From positions 11,347 through 75,346 of the forward strand of contig JANNFI010000004.1 of NCBI GenBank assembly GCA_031379665.1: 64,000 bases of DNA, read 5' to 3'. The notes below the pieces were generated by a model that was not told the origin of the DNA, did not search any database, and was given only the letters and a program-made list of their open reading frames with translations. A program made the translations under genes and the position numbers. Positions 60,585 through 64,000 of the stretch are shown here, piece by piece (position 1 is the first letter of the stretch; each line of letters begins with the position of its first letter). Origin of the DNA: SZUA-254 sp031379665 (GTDB taxonomy: Bacteria; Bacteroidota; Ignavibacteria; UBA10030; SZUA-254).

Positions 60585-60614
60585 ACCGTTGATCGCAATC
60601 ACCGGGAGATCTAC

Positions 60615-61202
60615 ATGCCGCTGAACATCCAGGATTCCGAAGACAATACGATACCGGCGCCGGGCAAACCGGAACGCCCTCCAACGCCGATCCCTCCGCA
60701 TGAGACGGAAAAGGCCTGGAGCCTCAAGAACATACTCCTCTGGGTGTTCCTCGTCGTGGCGCTCGTCTCGGCGTTCTTCCTCCTCTTCCAATTTGGCATC
60801 ATCCCTGGAGACGGTGAGCGGGATGCTACGGTTGCAGTTCCGGTGGACGCGGTCGCCGTTCCGATCGACCCGGCCGCATCAGCGTCGCCGGAGCCAACTC
60901 CCGCCCCCCCGGGCGCAATGGCGGGGGAAGCGAAACCATCATCCGGCGACCAGCGGGAACGTCTTACGAGCGTCGAGGGAGAGTACACCATATTCATCAG
61001 CGCCTTCCACCAGGCAGCCGACGCCGAGGAGCTGGCGGGCCGGTGGGAGAAGGCCGGATATCCCGCGTTTGTTCAGCACACCTCTGGCTGGTACAGGGTG
61101 GGGTTGGGGAGGTACGGGACCGTCGTGAATGCCCGCCAGGAGGCGGAACGGCTCCGACAGGCGTTCGAGGAGGGGTACTACATTGGCCGTGTAGAACTCT
61201 GA
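60615..61202 (+). CDS. Membrane-anchored SPOR-domain protein
   Basis: 195 residues. A cytoplasmic Pro-rich N-terminus, a transmembrane helix (about 36-58), a Pro/Ala/Val linker (about 70-115) and a C-terminal SPOR domain (about 120-192) with YTIFISAFHQAADAEELAGRWEKAGYPAFVQ and WYRVGLGRYGTVVNARQEAERLRQAF. SPOR domains bind denuded glycan at the division septum, so a role in septal wall work is likely. It is preceded by its own promoter, separate from the sigma/anti-sigma pair. Confidence 0.85.
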   Translation: MPLNIQDSEDNTIPAPGKPERPPTPIPPHETEKAWSLKNILLWVFLVVALVSAFFLLFQFGIIPGDGERDATVAVPVDAVAVPIDPAASASPEPTPAPPGAMAGEAKPSSGDQRERLTSVEGEYTIFISAFHQAADAEELAGRWEKAGYPAFVQHTSGWYRVGLGRYGTVVNARQEAERLRQAFEEGYYIGRVEL

Positions 61203-61208
61203 CGCAGA

Positions 61209-61239
61209 TTGCGAAATGTGGCTTTTCTTCTTATATTAT
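61209..61239 (+). promoter_or_regulatory. Promoter of rpmE
   Basis: TTG (61209-61211), 20-nt spacer, TATATTAT (61232-61239). Leader about 26 nt. Confidence 0.6.
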
Positions 61240-61271
61240 TCATCCCAGTACCCGATTTTTGGAGATTATCG

Positions 61272-61496
61272 ATGAAAAAAGGCATTCACCCCACGTACAT
61301 ACGTTCGACCATTACCTGTATTTGCGGCAATATCTTCGAGACCCGGTCTACGATCGGTGACTTGAAAGTGGAAATTTGTTCCAACTGCCATCCGTTCTTC
61401 ACCGGCAAGCAAAAGCTGGTTGACTCGGCCGGCAGGGTGGAGAGATTCCAGAAGAAGTACTCGATAAAGCCGAAGGAAGTGGAAGCCGCTACCTGA
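61272..61496 (+). CDS. rpmE: 50S ribosomal protein L31 (zinc-containing form)
   Basis: 74 residues: MKKGIHPTYIRSTITCICGNIFETRST, then KVEICSNCHPFFTGKQKLVDSAGRVERFQKKY. The Cys pairs at about 16/18 and 37/40 mark the C+ (zinc-binding) L31 type, distinct from the Cys-less paralog made under zinc starvation. ATG 61272 gives the family start; an earlier in-frame TTG is the -33 element of the promoter. A strong terminator follows. Confidence 0.95.
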   Translation: MKKGIHPTYIRSTITCICGNIFETRSTIGDLKVEICSNCHPFFTGKQKLVDSAGRVERFQKKYSIKPKEVEAAT

Positions 61497-61534
61497 AACA
61501 GTGGGACGGTCCGCCGTTTTCCCTGAGTCCTGAA

Positions 61535-61569
61535 ACGGAATCTCGTTGACCCGGGATTCCGTTTTTTTT
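61535..61569 (+). terminator. Intrinsic terminator after rpmE
   Basis: ACGGAATCTCG and CGGGATTCCGT form an 11-bp stem (one mismatch or G-U) around a six-base loop, followed by a run of eight T. It is the best terminator in the window. Confidence 0.85.
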
Positions 61570-61582
61570 CCATCCCACGACA

Positions 61583-62836
61583 ATGGTCTATTGCCTCTTC
61601 GAAGATAACGTCCACGATTTCCAACCTCTGGTCCATCTGCGGCCGATTTTCGACCTGACCTGCGGGATCCTCACGCTCCGCCAGAAATGGGAGCGCGCCG
61701 TACGGGCGAAGCCGCTCCGGACCGCCGTCCGTGACGAGCTCCACGAATTCCGGATACGGCCGGAACGCCTCGCGCCCGGGGGGCCCGATCTCCCTGACGG
61801 GGTCTGGCTCATCAACGGCCGGTTTTTCCCCGACCCGGAGCTCCGTGCGATGATTCAAAAGGAGCCACGTGGCGCGAGGATTCTCACATCGGGCGATTCG
61901 GTCGTGGCCGCGTACCTGCGATCCGGGGACCTGACCGACGCATTTCCCGCCCGTGCCGGTGGACTCCCCGATTTTACGCACCTCTCAGGCATCGTGAGGG
62001 AAGAAGTCCAGGCCCGGGCCCTCTCCGGGTTCTGGGACCTCGTCAGGCTGAACGGGACCGAGATTTCTTCGGACCGCGATCTGCTGAAGAAGGAGCTTCG
62101 CCCGGTGAAGCCGAAAAACCATCCCGGCGCCCATTTCGTGAAGGGGATGGGGATCTCTGTCGGTAAACGGTCAGTCATAAAGCCGGGAGTGGTCATCGAC
62201 GCCGAGAACGGCCCGGTCGTCATCGGCTCCGACGTCACGATCATGCCGAACGCCGTCATCCTCGGGCCGGCGGTGATCGGCAACGGTGCAACGATCAAGG
62301 TCGGGGCGAAGATCTACGGCGGCACCACGATCGGCGAGCGTTGCAAGGTTGGCGGGGAAGTCGAAGCCTCGGTGTTACTCCCCTGTTCGAACAAACAGCA
62401 CGAAGGCTTCCTCGGGCACTCCTACCTTGCGAGCTGGGTGAACCTCGGCGCTGACACCAACACGAGCGACCTGAAGAACACCTACGGCCCGGTGTCGATC
62501 GTCCGGCGCGGAAAAAAGGTCGATACCGGAATGCAGTTCCTCGGGCTCACGATGGGAGACCATTCCAAGAGCGGGATCAACGTGATGTTCGACACCGGGA
62601 CGGTGGTCGGGGTCTGCTGCAACGTCTTCGGGGCCGGGATACCGCCGAAAGAGATTCCCTCGTTCAGTTGGGGCGGGGCCGGATCGTTGACCGGCTACGA
62701 CCCGGAGAAGGGGTTCGAGGTGATGAAGGTTGTCATGGCGCGCCGAAACGTCCGTCCTGCGGAGGAGTACGCGCGGACGGTCCGGGAGCTGTTCGCCCGG
62801 ACGGCGGCCGATCGCGAAATCGCCGGAATCCGCTGA
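61583..62836 (+). CDS. Sugar nucleotidyltransferase of the GlmU/hexapeptide superfamily
   Basis: 417 residues. The N-terminal part (YCLFEDNVHDFQPLVHLRPIFDLTCGILTLRQKWERA) is a divergent start found in Bacteroidota GlmU-like proteins rather than the canonical LAAGxGTRM. The C-terminal half is a left-handed beta-helix with hexapeptide repeats: GKRSVIKPGVVIDAENGPVVIGSDVTIMPNAVILGPAVIGNG and NPATIKVGAKIYGGTTIG-like. It probably attaches or modifies a sugar or nucleotidyl group in cell-wall or LPS precursor synthesis. The ATG is only 13 bp after the terminator T-run, so readthrough or a hidden promoter must exist. Substrate unknown. Confidence 0.75.
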   Translation: MVYCLFEDNVHDFQPLVHLRPIFDLTCGILTLRQKWERAVRAKPLRTAVRDELHEFRIRPERLAPGGPDLPDGVWLINGRFFPDPELRAMIQKEPRGARILTSGDSVVAAYLRSGDLTDAFPARAGGLPDFTHLSGIVREEVQARALSGFWDLVRLNGTEISSDRDLLKKELRPVKPKNHPGAHFVKGMGISVGKRSVIKPGVVIDAENGPVVIGSDVTIMPNAVILGPAVIGNGATIKVGAKIYGGTTIGERCKVGGEVEASVLLPCSNKQHEGFLGHSYLASWVNLGADTNTSDLKNTYGPVSIVRRGKKVDTGMQFLGLTMGDHSKSGINVMFDTGTVVGVCCNVFGAGIPPKEIPSFSWGGAGSLTGYDPEKGFEVMKVVMARRNVRPAEEYARTVRELFARTAADREIAGIR

Positions 62837-64000
62837 ATGGAAGGGACCACGCCGACCGGGGCCGCGGCGCCGGGCATCCTCTACGCGGGGCCGCGGGGCA
62901 CCGCGATCAAGATCCTCAACAGGGTCGAGCGCACGGACGCCTACCTGGACAAGCTCCTCGACGCGGAGTTGAGGTCGACCGACCTCTCAGACCTCGACAA
63001 GGGGCTGCTCGCCGAGATCGTCCACGGGGTGCTGCGCTGGCAGGGACGTCTGGACTGGGTGCTGAACGGTTTCACCCATGGGAATTTCACCAAGTCCGAC
63101 GTCAACATCAAGAATGCGATGCGCGTCGGCCTCTATCAGATATTATTCCTGACCCAGGTACCCCACTACGCGGCCGTCAACGAAGCCGTCGAGTTCGTGA
63201 AGCGGATCAGGGGCGAGAAGACGGGGAATATGGTCAATGCCGTGCTCCGCACGATCCTGAGAACACTCGACGGCATCCACTATCCGAACGCGGAAATCGA
63301 TCCGCTGCAGTACATCTCGGTGTACCACTCCCATCCGACCTGGATGGTCCGGCGATGGTCCGAGCGGTTTCCGGTTGACGACCTCGTGAAGTTCCTGACG
63401 GCGAATAACGAGATCCCGGGGCTCACACTCCGCGTCAACAAACTGAAGATCACGCCCCCCGAGTTCCTGGCCATCCTTGACGCGCATCAGGTGGCCTATC
63501 AGGGATCGACGCTGATCGATTACTTCGTGAAGGTAAAGAGCCTCGGCCCGATCGCGAGGATGAAGATCTTTCAGGACGGGCTCTTTTCGATCCAGGACGA
63601 GAGCGCCGCGCTCCCGGTCCTGCTCCTCGACCCGCATCCGGGGGAGACGATCCTGGACCTCTGCGCGGCCCCCGGCGGAAAGACCACCTACATCGCGGAA
63701 CTCACCGCGAACCGCGGGAAGGTGGTGGCGGTCGACCGCTACGACAACAAGCTGGACCTCATCAGGAAGGGGTGCGAGAGACTGGGGATTACCGACGTCA
63801 CCTTTGGGGTGGCCGACGCCAGGACGTACGCGACGGAACCGGCCGACCGGATCCTGGTCGACGCGCCGTGCTCCGGCCTGGGGACCCTCCGGAAGAAACC
63901 CGACATCAAGTGGCGGCGCCAGCCCGAGGACATCGTGAATCTGGCGGCGCTGCAGCGGGAGATACTCGACAACGCCGCGACGCTGCTGAAGCCGGGCGGC
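62837..64000 (+). CDS. rsmB: 16S rRNA (cytosine967-C5)-methyltransferase, C-terminus cut by window edge
   Basis: 388 residues are visible and the frame runs to the window end. The N-terminal NusB-like RNA-binding domain (about 25-160) has RTDAYLDKLLDAEL, YQILFLTQVPHYAAVNEAVEFVK. The methyltransferase domain has the SAM loop LDLCAAPGGKTTYIAEL (about 273) and the catalytic Cys motif VDAPCSGLGTLRKKPDIKWRR (about 340-360). It methylates C967 in the small subunit. The C-terminal 50-60 residues are beyond the window. It starts immediately after the previous stop. Confidence 0.92.
   Translation, partial: MEGTTPTGAAAPGILYAGPRGTAIKILNRVERTDAYLDKLLDAELRSTDLSDLDKGLLAEIVHGVLRWQGRLDWVLNGFTHGNFTKSDVNIKNAMRVGLYQILFLTQVPHYAAVNEAVEFVKRIRGEKTGNMVNAVLRTILRTLDGIHYPNAEIDPLQYISVYHSHPTWMVRRWSERFPVDDLVKFLTANNEIPGLTLRVNKLKITPPEFLAILDAHQVAYQGSTLIDYFVKVKSLGPIARMKIFQDGLFSIQDESAALPVLLLDPHPGETILDLCAAPGGKTTYIAELTANRGKVVAVDRYDNKLDLIRKGCERLGITDVTFGVADARTYATEPADRILVDAPCSGLGTLRKKPDIKWRRQPEDIVNLAALQREILDNAATLLKPGG

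Overview
This window is a GC-rich, densely packed stretch of bacterial chromosome with about 57 protein genes, five tRNAs and the SRP RNA. No IS element, prophage or CRISPR array is visible. Three lines of evidence point to the Bacteroidota/Chlorobiota (FCB) lineage, for example an Ignavibacteria-like or other high-GC member. First, two secreted proteins end in type IX secretion-style C-terminal domains (an NYPNPFNP motif, and a CDPNPFSPDGDG start of a FlgD-like domain). Second, promoter-like sites of the Bacteroidota form, TTG-N20-TAnnTTTG, recur in front of many transcription units. Third, the cell is Gram-negative (LptD, LolA-like carrier, outer-membrane barrel, diaminopimelate pathway). 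Exact taxonomy cannot be read from the window.

Layout. 1-8.8 kb: truncated oligoendopeptidase F (minus), then a plus-strand run of a c-di-AMP phosphodiesterase-like 7TM-HD protein, XerC/D recombinase, site-2 protease, lysA, asd and two thioredoxin-fold proteins. 8.8-17.8 kb: homocysteine methyltransferase/MTHFR, class II aldolase, ddl, divIC, rarA, a ROK kinase and lptD. 17.8-21.2 kb (minus): tRNA-Leu, tig, clpP and clpX, a protein-folding and proteolysis unit. 21.3-27.7 kb: a receiver-only regulator, tRNA-Arg, a 1761-residue YCF48-repeat T9SS cargo, tRNA-His and tRNA-Glu. 27.9-32.2 kb: a GNAT-like protein, then a nucleotidyltransferase, metK and ahcY (methionine cycle). 32.3-35 kb: a beta-propeller protein, a ubiquitin-like sulfur carrier ending in Gly-Gly, and its E1-like activating enzyme fused to rhodanese. 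35-43.5 kb: a YyaL-type thioredoxin-domain protein, tRNA-Ala, grpE-dnaJ, a ComEA-like protein, a PilM-like protein, rsmD, coaD, an aspartate aminotransferase and an fmdB-type zinc ribbon. 43.5-48.5 kb: a lamin-tail T9SS protein, then an outer-membrane barrel, an NfrB-like glycosyltransferase, a receiver-only regulator and SRP RNA. 48.6-64 kb: RNase E/G with an Arg/Gly/Asp repeat insert, a transaldolase-like enzyme, gcvT, comB, ftsK, a lolA-like gene, a flippase-like membrane protein, cyclophilin, holA, an ECF sigma factor with a putative anti-sigma, a SPOR protein, rpmE, a sugar nucleotidyltransferase and truncated rsmB.

Most of the window is core metabolism and cell-envelope housekeeping. 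The parts most worth a second look are: (i) the beta-propeller / ubiquitin-like / E1-rhodanese cassette at 32.3-35 kb; (ii) the NfrA-C-like barrel plus NfrB-like glycosyltransferase plus receiver unit at 45.5-48.3 kb, which lacks the C-terminal regulatory region of E. coli NfrB; (iii) a very regular promoter grammar, with two genes (7TM-HD and divIC) predicted to be leaderless; and (iv) an 18-bp tandem repeat array encoding an Arg/Gly/Asp tract inside the RNase E/G S1 region, behind a long structured leader. Gene starts were set by homology-like N-termini, overlaps and promoter positions. No database search was possible.
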